This document shows, in pieces, positions 11,201 to 20,300 of a stretch of DNA of 64,000 nucleotides. The position numbers and the translations under genes are program-made. The notes under the pieces are model-generated. The model worked only from the letters and a program-made list of their open reading frames with translations. It was not told where the DNA came from and did not search any database. Each line of letters starts with the position of its first letter. Position 1 is the stretch's first letter. The stretch is from Leptospira wolbachii serovar Codice str. CDC (GTDB lineage Bacteria; Spirochaetota; Leptospiria; Leptospirales; Leptospiraceae): assembly GCF_000332515.2 (NCBI RefSeq), contig NZ_AOGZ02000014.1, positions 946,001-1,010,000 on the forward strand, written 5' to 3'.

Positions 11201-11255
11201 CGCGAAAGGTTTTTGTTTTGGCGACTCCTAAACTTACCTTCAGGATTGGATTCAT
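8223..11255 (-). CDS. AsmA-family envelope protein
   Basis: A 1,010-residue protein. One N-terminal membrane segment (GLLVLFLLYKSVFNAFTADL) is followed by an AsmA-type start: a hydrophobic strand pattern, an FFGIEINDFRL segment, and a long run of amphipathic beta-repeats to the C-terminus. A short Pro/Glu-rich linker (PIPEPIPEPKPP) lies near residue 140. AsmA/TamB-like proteins are anchored in the inner membrane, span the periplasm and are linked to lipid or outer-membrane protein transport; that role is family knowledge, not shown here. The length is larger than E. coli AsmA (617) and shorter than TamB (1,259). The ATG is 21 nt after the STAS gene stop, and GAGG lies 12 nt upstream, a little far. 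Confidence 0.8.
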   Translation of the reverse strand: MNPILKVSLGVAKTKTFRGLLVLFLLYKSVFNAFTADLLVPKLVSHFTMGRMEGNFGSFSLFFGIEINDFRLYPGFPFEKVPLAEAKQIRLRYNLPLLVFGKIKISEIGLQNAKFQIEERSGRWNFASLLKKSEPPIPEPIPEPKPPLTEIKTYLPLQASAYINLDAVEFQLKRDTGSLHFFSIQDLSLQTELETNRFTSIPFDFSAVNQIDHILLSLNATKPIPLDLDSKELRWKQTIPMSLRFEWDRTVSPEMFLFTTDIGKDDILLEVRDKPVQLGLRLLSDIHYDNQLDQIGINQLDLRVLGQSWLSLAGSIQNVSKDTSTVAIVVGKSNMQLTSFQRSIDQLHGIVPEMKLSGDLSLEGTGVSGDWKNANANLKLKASQLYLKMGKSKAHSLPSALLDISSHLNLADTKPLSAEKPFPYIKSLTISPSHIDYNGASLSLSGEYLESKGLDIHLNVDKLQLGDYVPGLGGKLQMDLGVLGESFATLSLQTKAKIDGFRYQLDRSRSPSSLLGLDLNAVLLFDRPFGLSEVKISDLKLDQKTITGNKALELDLKGNVQPGSNLVANVRPLGLNIYTPNLLLVLPLVLKEKISPIQNLLGNHPILKLNARYSASGNSKKINAEVNAELPGLEMKDLKLSADLSLSGAETNEIIIRTLKMNAFGGIFNLAINGQLNKNGKPKPPLGPYFGNLDLTFGLVSATKQYLAKGLSFQGDLGLNLSIRDYDINGEFHSKVPVISYNNQKCPGEHCQAYLLEEVIAKIPIQHNLARESEDSLIVGDKSIFIKNYGRNNPPNLTIGQVLGTHPNIPNLPFEYVKRQKDTPGLTAFIEYKENYANIESLRSYSLDGLVLGKNMIFNLGNLDPKSMEFRGNFLIRDIDLKQLMAPKVRDKIDDGKLKADLNISVRDLSEPVANLDLFFSIFQIGRDFGKSALNVISPQNFLIDRITDSYSINKIDVSLSKGLVYADVYFNRSLLSLLINLEDGKISQQRMPLANFLKRAQSEIQTYQE

Positions 11256-11276
11256 TAGTAGAATCGCCTCGAGCGA

Positions 11277-11618
11277 TTAATATTCGAAGGAGTCTTCAGC
11301 CTCTTCTAGAGTTTTATATATCTCGAAAACGCTAGAAAGTTTTGTGATTTCCATTAGGTTCTCGATATCGGAATTTAAGTTCGCAAATACAAGTCTACCA
11401 TTCAGGCCATCAATATGTTTATAAATATTGAGAAACGTTCCTAAACCAGCTGAGTTGATGAAGGGAACCTTTTTCAAATCAATAATAAATTTAGGGACTT
11501 GGCCTTTTTTGATGTACTGTTCAATCTTTTCAGATAGCTCGAACTCATTTCCGGCTTTGATGGCACCTTCAATTTTAATGATGTGCACGTCGTTTTTACT
11601 AGTAACTTTGATTTTCAT
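11277..11618 (-). CDS. STAS-domain protein (anti-sigma factor antagonist type)
   Basis: A 113-residue single STAS domain. The motif FINSAGLGTFLNIYK around residue 55 carries the Ser that is phosphorylated in SpoIIAA/RsbV-type antagonists, and the rest matches the family's alternating strand-helix pattern (DVHIIKIEGAI at the start). In the family these proteins bind anti-sigma kinases or act in related partner switches. No anti-sigma kinase gene lies next to it here. It sits 63 nt after a sigma-like gene and 21 nt before an AsmA-like gene. A purine-rich GAAGGGTT directly precedes the ATG. Function beyond 'partner-switch regulator' is not supported. Confidence 0.9.
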   Translation of the reverse strand: MKIKVTSKNDVHIIKIEGAIKAGNEFELSEKIEQYIKKGQVPKFIIDLKKVPFINSAGLGTFLNIYKHIDGLNGRLVFANLNSDIENLMEITKLSSVFEIYKTLEEAEDSFEY

Positions 11619-11681
11619 AACCCTTCGGAAGGTGGTGTTGCCATTAAAATCCTTCGATTTTGCCGAATGTAAAGCAAATTT

Positions 11682-12500
11682 TTATGCATAGTGCAATAAA
11701 TCTTTGCCGACTCTACGAAGTTCATGTTTTCCCTGTGACAAATGGTTGCGAACTGCCTTTCTGGAAATACCTAAGAGTTTTGCGATCTCGCGTTCGGAAA
11801 AAAAACTTCGATCCGTGGCTCTTGTCCTTCGTAAAATCCAGATTTTCTTTTGTTTGAGATACCATTTCCTCCGATTCGGATCGCTAGCTTCATAAAGTTT
11901 TCTGGTATACCGAGTGATCATACCCGAGAGGCGCGATAACAATTGACGTTGGCGAAAACGTTTTTCTTCCCAGTCCCGAAAGAAACCTTCCACATCATGA
12001 TTGGTTTCACGTAACTTCCATAGAAGGAGTTGGTTTAAATTCTGCTTCATCGGTAAATCAAACTGCAAGGACAAAACCAACGCGGTTAGAGTTGGTAGTT
12101 TTTCCAATTCTGCTTTCACTGGATTTATCTCTTCCCAAAGTTTAGTAGGAACCTCCTCGTTTGCTGGTTGGTCATAATTCCACAATTGCAAATACAGTTC
12201 ACCGGACTCAGAAATCTCTGTTCGGCGAAAACGATTCCGATACTGGTTAAAAGCATAAGTGACAAAAAACCCAAGAACATTGGTTATATGATAATTCAGA
12301 CTAAGTGCCCACATCTTTGAAAAAACTTCCAAAATAGTTACCACCATCTCACAACTTTCATCATCAGTAATTTTTCTTTTTTTAGCCAAACGATCCACCA
12401 TCCAGATCGGCAAATGTTCTTTTACAATATTGGGATCATTATTGGAGCGAGCTTCTTCAATGAGAGGTAGAATTTTTTCATCTAGTATTTTTGGTAACAT
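11682..12500 (-). CDS. Divergent sigma-70-like DNA-binding protein
   Basis: A 272-residue protein. The C-terminal 45 residues hold a region-4-like helix-turn-helix (FSEREIAKLLGISRKAVRNH) followed by a basic tail. Residues about 40-95 (ending in QYRNRFRR) resemble sigma region 2 only loosely. The middle is a long helical linker unlike ECF sigma factors, and the protein is longer than the ECF class (about 180-200). It could be a genus-specific sigma factor or a stand-alone region-4 regulator. It is followed by a STAS gene, a pairing that fits sigma/anti-sigma regulation, but no anti-sigma factor is visible. No Shine-Dalgarno is evident before the ATG at 12500. Confidence 0.6.
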   Translation of the reverse strand: MLPKILDEKILPLIEEARSNNDPNIVKEHLPIWMVDRLAKKRKITDDESCEMVVTILEVFSKMWALSLNYHITNVLGFFVTYAFNQYRNRFRRTEISESGELYLQLWNYDQPANEEVPTKLWEEINPVKAELEKLPTLTALVLSLQFDLPMKQNLNQLLLWKLRETNHDVEGFFRDWEEKRFRQRQLLSRLSGMITRYTRKLYEASDPNRRKWYLKQKKIWILRRTRATDRSFFSEREIAKLLGISRKAVRNHLSQGKHELRRVGKDLLHYA

Positions 12501-12585
12501 GGATGGAATTTATATTTCATCCAGAAAGGAAAGAAACTCTATTATCAATTACAGTCAGATCCGTTTTTCGATTCTATGAACTTGG

Positions 12586-13971
12586 TTAGTTCAAGTATGA
12601 ACTTTTGGATTTATTTTTTGCAATCAGTAAGAGTGATACAGATAGGATGATATGAAATATATTAAAGAAGGCAAATGGAAAAAAGGATAACACTGAAACA
12701 CCAAGCGATGTAGACATAAAGGCTCCACAACTATTCCAAGGAATCAGTGGGGAGGAAATTGTACCAGAGTCTTCTAAGGAACGAGAGATGTCTTTCTCGG
12801 GAATTCCTTTTTCTTCCGCAAGACTTCGAAAAGCCCGCGCTGGAATGACTAACGATAGATATTGGTCTGCCGTTACCAAATTAAGAAGAAACGAAGTCCC
12901 CATCGTGGAGAGTAAAATATCCCACCTGTCTTTAGCCCAATTTTTAACATGAATTAAAATTTCGTTTAGGTATCCATATCCCTCTACAACAGCACCAAAC
13001 CAAACAGCTGCGAGAATAAGAATTTCTGTAGGTAAAATGGCAACTATTCCTCCTCCACTTAAAAAACGATCCAACACATCATTGCCAGAATGGGATTCAA
13101 ACCCAAAAAACAAGGTCTTTCCAATCGCAAGTTGAAATCCTAATTCACTCACACTAAACCCAATGGCAGAAACAATCCCGAGTAACAAGGACAATCTGAT
13201 ATGTAGTTTAAATACAGAAGATCCAAATACCAAAATAACAGGGATGAATTTCATCCAAGAGATTTGATTAGTAGGACCAGACAAAAGAGCTCCCGATTGC
13301 AAAGACAAATCTGTGATTCTGTTAGAATCCCAAACATAAATATTTAAAATGTAAAATCCAAGGATGGCAACCCCGAAGCTAATACACGTTGTCTTTAACA
13401 TATGTCGAATATGAGTCCATATAGGAACATGTGTTAAACTGGAAGCTAAGTTGGTTGTATCAGAAAGTGGCGAAAGTTTATCTCCAAAGTAACACCCACT
13501 GACAATGGCACCTGCAGCCATGGTTTGCGGAAAAGAAATCACTTCTGCAACACCCATAAGGGCCACACCGAGAGTTCCTGCAGTGGTCCAAGAAGAACCA
13601 GAAACCATAGCTGCGATGGCGGCGACAAGTGCCAAAGAAGGTAAAAAATAATCCGGCTGCAAAAACAAAATACCTGTTTGGATCATTGCCAAAAGTACTC
13701 CCGAATAAGCCCAAGAGGCGATGAGCATTCCTACAAAAAAAAGGATTTCCATCGCTGGTAATACAGAGAGAAAGTTTTTACGAAAGGACGATTTCAGAAA
13801 TACAAACTTTCTATTCCTTCGTTGTAAAAACGAAAGAAGTCCTGCCACAAACAAAGCCACCGGATGCGGGTATGGAATCACCCAAACAAAACGAAAAAAA
13901 AGAATGGATAGGATTAAATAGAAAAGTGGAGAAAGAGAGAAAAAAATAGAGTGTGTTTTTTCTCTCTCCAT
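12586..13971 (-). CDS. nhaC: NhaC-type Na+/H+ antiporter
   Basis: A 461-residue, roughly 11-12 TM protein. The core segment with MVSGSSWTTAGTLGVALMG and SGCYFGDKLSPLSDTTNLA is the hallmark of the NhaC family (DKLSPLSDTT), and the length fits (about 450-500). Family members exchange external or internal Na+ for protons across the inner membrane. The ATG lies 3 nt after the TAA of a 25-codon hydrophobic ORF and has only a weak purine stretch (TAAAG) as ribosome site, so translational coupling is likely. Upstream lies an Nramp-related transporter in the same direction. The substrate (Na+ versus another cation or malate-Na+/lactate exchange) cannot be read from sequence. Confidence 0.88.
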   Translation of the reverse strand: MEREKTHSIFFSLSPLFYLILSILFFRFVWVIPYPHPVALFVAGLLSFLQRRNRKFVFLKSSFRKNFLSVLPAMEILFFVGMLIASWAYSGVLLAMIQTGILFLQPDYFLPSLALVAAIAAMVSGSSWTTAGTLGVALMGVAEVISFPQTMAAGAIVSGCYFGDKLSPLSDTTNLASSLTHVPIWTHIRHMLKTTCISFGVAILGFYILNIYVWDSNRITDLSLQSGALLSGPTNQISWMKFIPVILVFGSSVFKLHIRLSLLLGIVSAIGFSVSELGFQLAIGKTLFFGFESHSGNDVLDRFLSGGGIVAILPTEILILAAVWFGAVVEGYGYLNEILIHVKNWAKDRWDILLSTMGTSFLLNLVTADQYLSLVIPARAFRSLAEEKGIPEKDISRSLEDSGTISSPLIPWNSCGAFMSTSLGVSVLSFFPFAFFNIFHIILSVSLLLIAKNKSKSSYLN

Positions 13972-13974
13972 ACT

Positions 13975-14052
13975 TTAAAGAAATGTAATATTGATATAAT
14001 AAATCGAAAATCCAAAAAGAAATAAAATACCAAACCAAGAAAGTAAATTCAT
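13975..14052 (-). CDS. 25-residue hydrophobic micropeptide between two transporter genes
   Basis: The ATG at 14052 directly abuts the TGA of the Nramp-related gene (TGAATG), and the TAA ends 3 nt before the NhaC ATG. The peptide (starts MNLLSWFGILFLFGF) is one predicted membrane segment with no charged residues. Very small hydrophobic subunits accompany some transporters (for example MetS with MetP in the NSS family); here this is only an analogy. The tight spacing on both sides is what argues for translation. It may instead serve only to couple translation of the two larger genes. No Shine-Dalgarno is obvious, consistent with coupling by terminating ribosomes. Confidence 0.4.
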   Translation of the reverse strand: MNLLSWFGILFLFGFSIYYINITFL

Positions 14053-15222
14053 TCAAGGTTTAGGCCTTTGTTCTTTCGGAATTTCTTTTCCAAATAAAAT
14101 CAAATGATGAATGAGAGCAAGAACTGGCGCATTTAAAAACGAAACGGTGGTCGCAAAGTCTACCAAACTCTTCATATTAGTTCTAAAAAAAAGCAAAATG
14201 AGAATGGATCCCACACCTACAATGACAATCCAGTACCAATAGAGTTTTTCTGTCGGAATTTTTTCTAGTGGTTTGAACAAACGACGACTGGCATTGGAAA
14301 CAACTCTTGGATAAGCATCAAAACATGTTAAAGTTGTGGAGAACATAGTAAAAAATGCAGCAATGAGAATGATAGGATAAGACCAAGACCCAATGGCAGA
14401 TGTGTATAACTTAACTAGTTCAGATGCAAAACTCACTGCTTGTGAAGAAAACTCGGCTCCGGTATTGTACATCATATTAGCACCTAACGCCAAGAAACAT
14501 ACGGCAAGCAAAGTAGTTCCAATATAACCAATGTTAAAATCGATCATCGCGTATTTCATCGGTGGAAGTTTGCCATCGGGAGTTTTTTTTGCAAGTGTCC
14601 AATCCGATTGCCAAACAGCAGCTTCAATCGGGATGGGCATCCAACCCATAAGGGCTATTAGAAAAGCAACGTCACCCAAGTTGGAAATGGAAAAAGACTT
14701 CCCTTCGGTTTCTAATTTAGGAATGGCCGCGTAAAAAGAAAGGATCATAGCAACGATTGTTGAGACGGTTAACAAAACCACGATCCACTTCATCAGTCCG
14801 TCGAGGGCTGCAAATTTTCCAATTGCGAGTAAAAGAAAACAAAATACCAAAATAATCGCACAAAGTAACCATGGTTCCATAGTAATTCCCAGGAGATTGG
14901 AAAAGAGTCCTGAAGTGACAAGAGTTACTGTGGCCACGATAATACACATCGTTCCAATCGATATGAAGAAAAAAATCCATACAGGCAAACGGCCCAATGC
15001 CTCATAGCCATCTAACAATGATTTACCGGTAATGATTGTATACCTGGTTCCAACAACAAAAAATGGATATTTAATCAAATTGGCAAATAACACAACTAAG
15101 AGGAGTCCATAACCATAGACAGCTCCTGCGCGAGTCGATTGCACAAGATGAGAAACACCAACGGCGGCACCGGCATACAAAAGTCCAGGACCAAGATAAG
15201 CTAAAAAAGGAAATCGTCTCAT
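14053..15222 (-). CDS. Nramp-related divalent metal transporter (non-canonical)
   Basis: A 389-residue, about 11 TM protein starting at ATG 15222 (MRRFPFLAYLGPG); a TTG at 15231 is an alternative. The opening GPGLLYAGAAVGVSH and later STRAGAVYGYGLL match the Nramp/SLC11 fold, where the same place normally reads GPG...DPGN. The Asp and Asn that bind Mn/Fe in TM1 are not present: the tract reads AAVGVSH. TM6 keeps a Met-Pro (GWMPIPIEAAVW) as in the A-M-P-H motif. So it is an Nramp relative with an altered metal site, perhaps of different substrate (some relatives carry Mg2+). It probably forms an operon with the micropeptide and NhaC. Confidence 0.75.
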   Translation of the reverse strand: MRRFPFLAYLGPGLLYAGAAVGVSHLVQSTRAGAVYGYGLLLVVLFANLIKYPFFVVGTRYTIITGKSLLDGYEALGRLPVWIFFFISIGTMCIIVATVTLVTSGLFSNLLGITMEPWLLCAIILVFCFLLLAIGKFAALDGLMKWIVVLLTVSTIVAMILSFYAAIPKLETEGKSFSISNLGDVAFLIALMGWMPIPIEAAVWQSDWTLAKKTPDGKLPPMKYAMIDFNIGYIGTTLLAVCFLALGANMMYNTGAEFSSQAVSFASELVKLYTSAIGSWSYPIILIAAFFTMFSTTLTCFDAYPRVVSNASRRLFKPLEKIPTEKLYWYWIVIVGVGSILILLFFRTNMKSLVDFATTVSFLNAPVLALIHHLILFGKEIPKEQRPKP

Positions 15223-15272
15223 TTTGGACAAAATGCATTCATTCGAAAGTTTTTGCTACTCTATTCGAAGGA

Positions 15273-17231
15273 TTATCGATTCAAATAACGAAATAGAATT
15301 TGATTGAGTGCTAAAATATCGATCGGTTTGGTCAAAAATTGATCCATTCCTACATCAAAACATTTTTTTCGCTCTTCATATAAGGCACCTGCAGTGAGGG
15401 CAATAATCGGAACTTGATTGCCCGATGGTTGTTTGCGAATCTCCGTAGCTGCTTCCAATCCATCCATATTGGGCATTTGAACATCCATAAACACCAAATC
15501 AGGTTTCGATTCCCGAAAAAAACGAACGCCCTCTAACCCATCGACAGCTTCTTTAATTTTAGCTTTGGGAATATATTTTTGGATCATTCGTTTTAGGAGT
15601 TCACGGTTCATTTCATTATCTTCTACGACTAATATCTTGGGAGAGATCTTAGTCAATGTAGATTGACTGAAGTTTAATAACACTTCTTTTTGAATTTCAT
15701 CTTCGTCTTGTGAGATTTGTTCTGAATGATCGCTTGCAGAGTTACATTCGATCATAAAACGAAACTCCGACCCAACACCCGCCTCGGATTCGACTTCTAT
15801 TTTTCCTCCCATCAAATCTAACAATGATTTAGTGATTCTAAGCCCAAGTCCAGTACCTCCATACCTACGTGTGGAGTTGGATTCGCCTTGCCAAAACGAT
15901 TGGAATAAATGCGATTTATGTTTTTCTGCGATTCCAATTCCAGTATCTTTGATAGTAAATTCTAGTTTAGTTTTTTGATGGAAGGACCCTAAAGTCTTTA
16001 CCTTCAATACAACTCCCCCAACTTCCGTGAATTTTACTGCGTTCCCCAGTAGGTTGATGAGAATTTGACGAAGCCTAGTCGCATCTACCAAAATGATTTC
16101 CGGTATTCCGGGTTCCTCTTCAAGTCTGAGTTCGATTCCCTTCTCGTTTGCCTTCCATTTCAATACACCTAACGAATCGTTTATGATCTGTTTTAAATTG
16201 GAAGTGACTTCGTTTAATACTAGTTTCCCGGCTTCAATCTTGGAGATATCTAAAACATCATTAATAATACCAAGAAGTCCGTGCGCACTGCTAATGGCGT
16301 TTCGTACATATTCCCTTTGGTCAGAATCTAGGTTTGTAGTTAATAACAATTCATTAAAACCAATGACCCCATTCAGTGGAGTTCGAATTTCATGGCTCAT
16401 ATTGGCTACAAATTCTGATTTGGCCTGATTGGCTCTTTCGGCTTCTTTGATAGCATTGAGTAAATGAAACTCAGCATTTTTGCGACCAGTTATATCATTC
16501 ATGTGGACTACAAAATACGAAGGACTGCCGTTTCTATCCTTGACCAAAGTATTGGATATTTCAACCCATAGAATGCTTTTGTCTTTTGAGAAAAATCGTT
16601 TCTCATATATCATATTTTCTTTCGAACCGCTAAGTGCTGACTCCCGGAACGAATCAAATAGTATTTTATCTTCCTCATAAGCGAACTCATTTGTTCGTCT
16701 TCCAGTGAGTTCAACTCCACTATACCCCAACATAGATTCTAGTTTTTTGTTAACTCGAATAAACCTTCCATCCAAGTCTAAAATACAAACTCCTACTCCT
16801 GCGTTATCAAAACTCATTCGAAAACGCTCTTCACTATCGGTAAGTTCTTCCTTGATTTTATTTTCTTCAGTAATATCGCGATTGATTGCGATGACGCCGA
16901 TGGTGTTTCCTGATTTATCTTTCAGAAGACTGGCTGCTGATCGAATTTTTAACTTTTTGGATTCTTTATTGTATTGGAATACTTCTCCCTGCCAAATCCC
17001 TTTGCTCTGAAGTTCTGATATACGATTGTCTCTTGTTGAATTGTATTGTTCCGTTTTTAAAATGGAAATTGTGGACTCACCGATCACCTCTTCTGCGGTG
17101 AACCCATAAATACGTTCCGCCGCTAAATTCCAACTAGTGATTCGGAATTCCAGATCTGTAACGATCACCGCATCATATAAGTATTGTAGAATGAGAGAAG
17201 AATAAACTTCACTCGGGATCAAGTTTTGCAT
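15273..17231 (-). CDS. Hybrid sensor histidine kinase (PAS-PAS-HisKA-HATPase-REC)
   Basis: A 652-residue cytoplasmic protein with no membrane segment. Two PAS domains with PAC tails occupy residues about 15-125 (IINRDIT-like end VIAINRDIT) and 135-255 (VHMNDITGRK). The dimerisation helix has the phospho-accepting His280 in SHEIRTPLNG. The ATPase has N-box LLGNAVKFT near 395-402, G1 DTGIGI near 429 and G2 GGTGLGL near 458-464. A receiver domain from about 531 has the acidic pair in VVEDNE, the phospho-acceptor Asp583 (VFMDVQMPNMDG) and Lys in LTKPID. No output domain or partner regulator is adjacent, so the downstream target is unknown. GGAA precedes the ATG at good spacing. Confidence 0.93.
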   Translation of the reverse strand: MQNLIPSEVYSSLILQYLYDAVIVTDLEFRITSWNLAAERIYGFTAEEVIGESTISILKTEQYNSTRDNRISELQSKGIWQGEVFQYNKESKKLKIRSAASLLKDKSGNTIGVIAINRDITEENKIKEELTDSEERFRMSFDNAGVGVCILDLDGRFIRVNKKLESMLGYSGVELTGRRTNEFAYEEDKILFDSFRESALSGSKENMIYEKRFFSKDKSILWVEISNTLVKDRNGSPSYFVVHMNDITGRKNAEFHLLNAIKEAERANQAKSEFVANMSHEIRTPLNGVIGFNELLLTTNLDSDQREYVRNAISSAHGLLGIINDVLDISKIEAGKLVLNEVTSNLKQIINDSLGVLKWKANEKGIELRLEEEPGIPEIILVDATRLRQILINLLGNAVKFTEVGGVVLKVKTLGSFHQKTKLEFTIKDTGIGIAEKHKSHLFQSFWQGESNSTRRYGGTGLGLRITKSLLDLMGGKIEVESEAGVGSEFRFMIECNSASDHSEQISQDEDEIQKEVLLNFSQSTLTKISPKILVVEDNEMNRELLKRMIQKYIPKAKIKEAVDGLEGVRFFRESKPDLVFMDVQMPNMDGLEAATEIRKQPSGNQVPIIALTAGALYEERKKCFDVGMDQFLTKPIDILALNQILFRYLNR

Positions 17232-17256
17232 TACTTCCTAGAACTAAAACGGTTAC

Positions 17257-17313
17257 AAAAAAAAGCGCAAGCGAATACCAATCGGCAGACCTGACTAAAA
17301 GTTTTCGCTATCG
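17257..17313 (-). terminator. Possible rho-independent terminator after cusA
   Basis: On the minus strand an imperfect stem (GCG..AGCGAA with TTCGCT..CGC, two mismatches) with a loop of about 28 nt is followed by an eight-T run. It lies downstream of the CusA stop and upstream of the kinase gene, which is where a terminator is expected. The large loop makes it weak. Confidence 0.35.
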
Positions 17314-17390
17314 CCCCTTTTATGGCTTCATTTTCTATATTAGTGAATCTACTTATTTTCTGGAAATAAAATACAAAAAAAAATATTAGA

Positions 17391-20300
17391 TTATTTTGAT
17401 ATACTAGTTTTTTGTTTCCAAAGCAAATAGATGGCGGGGTAAACTGCTAGTTCCATTACAAAACTTGTTCCAAGACCTCCCACCATAGGAGCTGCAATTC
17501 GTTTCATCAAATCGGCCCCAGATCCCGTTGCCCACATAATTGGCAATAATCCAATGAATCCAGACATCACTGTCATCATCTTGGGGCGAATCCTCTGAAC
17601 AGCGCCCTCCATGATTGCTTGTTTCAAAATAGGGATTGTCATCACTTCGTTATCCTTTCGGTGTTTTTCATAAGACAGATCCAAATACATTAACATAAAA
17701 ACACCCGTTTCTGCATCCAGACCTAACAAGGCAATCATCCCGACCCAAACAGCGATGGAGACTTGATACCCTAAAAAATAAATAAGCCAGATGGCACCAA
17801 TTAAAGAAAAAGGAACTGCTGTTAGCACGATCAATGCCTTCACGATAGATCCTGTACTCCAATAAAGAAGTAGACATATCAATACGAGAGTGATAGGTAA
17901 AACGATCTTCATACGATTCCTAACACGGATTATATTCTCATACTGACCACTCCATTCGAGAAAAATCCCTTTCGGAATTTTCACATTCAACTCAACAATC
18001 TTTTGCATTCTCGATACAAATCCCAACAAGTCTGTTTCGGTAGTATCCAAATAAACGTATCCAGTTAGAAATCCATTTTCATCTCTGATCATTGCGGCGC
18101 CCGTCACAAATTCAACAGTAGCAATAGAACTTAATGGTATATGAGCCCCATTACTAATCGGAATCAAGACTTTCATAATTCGTTCTAAATTATCACGATA
18201 TTCTCTTGGATACCGAATCTGAATGGAATACCTTTCTCTCTTCTCTATAGAAGTGGAAATTGTTTCTCCTCCCAATGCAGAAAGTATCGTCTTTTGGATT
18301 CCTTCAATGGTCAGCCCATATTTGGCAGCTAACTCCCTTTTAATGTTAATATCTAAATAATATCCACTAGAAGTCCTTTCTGCAAAAACCGAACGCACAC
18401 CCGATTCATTCTTTAAAGTCTCCTCTATAGCGATTCCAATTTTTTGTATTTCTTCACTGCTCTCACCTTGCACCTTAATTCCAATAGGAGTTCTTATCCC
18501 TGTCGAAAGCATATCGATTCTTGCGCGGATGGGCTGAGTCCAAGCATTGGTAAACCCGGGAAAATCCAAGGAGAGATTCATTTCTTCTAATAACTTATCC
18601 TTCGTCATTCCCTCTCTCCACTCCGACTCAGGTTTTAAATTGATAATCACTTCAAACATGGAAAGTGGAGAAGGATCTGTTGACGATTCCGCACGACCAG
18701 CTTTCCCATATACGGACTCAACTTCCGGAAATTCTTTTAGTTTGATATCCATTAGGTTTAAGATACGTTCAGCTTCTCCAATGGACAATCCAGGAAGTGT
18801 TGTTGGCATATAAAGAATACTTCCTTCGTTCAAAGGAGGTAAAAACTCCGTGCCAATTTTATAAAACACTGGCAAAGTCAGAACAACTAGGACAAAGGCA
18901 GCCAAAACCGTACGACGAGGATATTCTAAAACCTTTTTTACTACCGGTTCATAAAAACCAAAGAGTCTTTTACTGATCGGATGTTTTTCTTCTGGTAAGT
19001 ATTTACCAACAAACACAGAGGTTAGAATTTTATTTATAGACGGAGTAAATCCAACGATTGGATCCATTCTTGTAAACATCATACGAAATGCTGGATCTAA
19101 AGTGATGGCAAGGATTGCCGCAATGGCCATTGTTAGGTTCTTAGACAAAGCAAGTGGCCGAAAAAGTCGCCCTTCTTGATCCACCAAAGTAAATATTGGT
19201 AAAAATGCAACGGCGATGATGAGTAGAGAATAAAAGACGGAAGGTCCTACTTCCAAAAGAGCTTCTAACCTAACTGCATGAAAATCCCCGATCCTTCCCC
19301 CCGATTCCCATTCTTCCAATTTTTTATAGGCATTCTCTACTTCCACGATCGCTCCATCCACAAGAACTCCAATCGACAAAGCAATTCCTGCAAGTGACAT
19401 CAAGTTAGAACCGATGTCCGCAAGATACATCGGTATAAAAGATAATAACACGGCAATAGGTATGGTCAAAATTGGCACAATCGCAGATGGGATATGCCAA
19501 AGAAAGATAAGGATGATGATAGAAACAACGATCATCTCTTCTAAGAGTTTCTCTTTTAATAGCTGAATTGTTTTGTGAATCAAAACAGACCTGTCGTATA
19601 CTGGAATGATTTTGACTCCTTCCGGTAAAGAAGATTGAATGGATTCCATTTTTAATTTAACATCTTCGATCACTCGTAAGGCATTTTCTCCGTGTCGCAT
19701 AACAACAATTCCAGAGACTCTATCTCCCGAACCATTATAATCGCCAACCCCTCGTCTTAAATTGGGACCAGTGATGACTTTCGCAATATTATATAGAAAA
19801 ATGGGAGTTCCATTTCGATCCGAACCGATAGAAACTCTCTCTAGATCTTCAATCGATTTTGCATATCCCTTCACTCGAATCATAAATTCAGCGCCACCAA
19901 TTTCTAATAGGCGCGCACCTACTTCATCGTTCGACTCACGAACACGATCAATCACCGTATCCATATCAATTCCGTAAATTTGCAACTTTAAGGGATCAAT
20001 TTGTATCTGGTATTGTTTACGAAAACCGCCGATGCTCGCAACTTCGGAAACACCTGGAACAGAAGTAAATAGATACTTTAATTTAAAATCCTGTAACGAT
20101 CTAAGTTCTGATAGATCCATTTTCCCAGTTTCATCCACAAGAACGTATTGAAACACCCAACCAACACCTGTTGCATCGGGACCAAGGTTCAAAGTCACAT
20201 CCTTAGGAAGATTACTTTGCAATTGAGATAAAAATTCATTCACTCTAGATCTTGCCCAATACAAATCCGTTCCATCTTCAAAGATAACATAAACAAATGA

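Noticed and set aside
13811..14056. 81-residue frame starting at TTG 14056, overlapping nhaC
   Set aside because: It overlaps the start of nhaC by 160 nt; a shorter ORF in another frame fits the gap far better.
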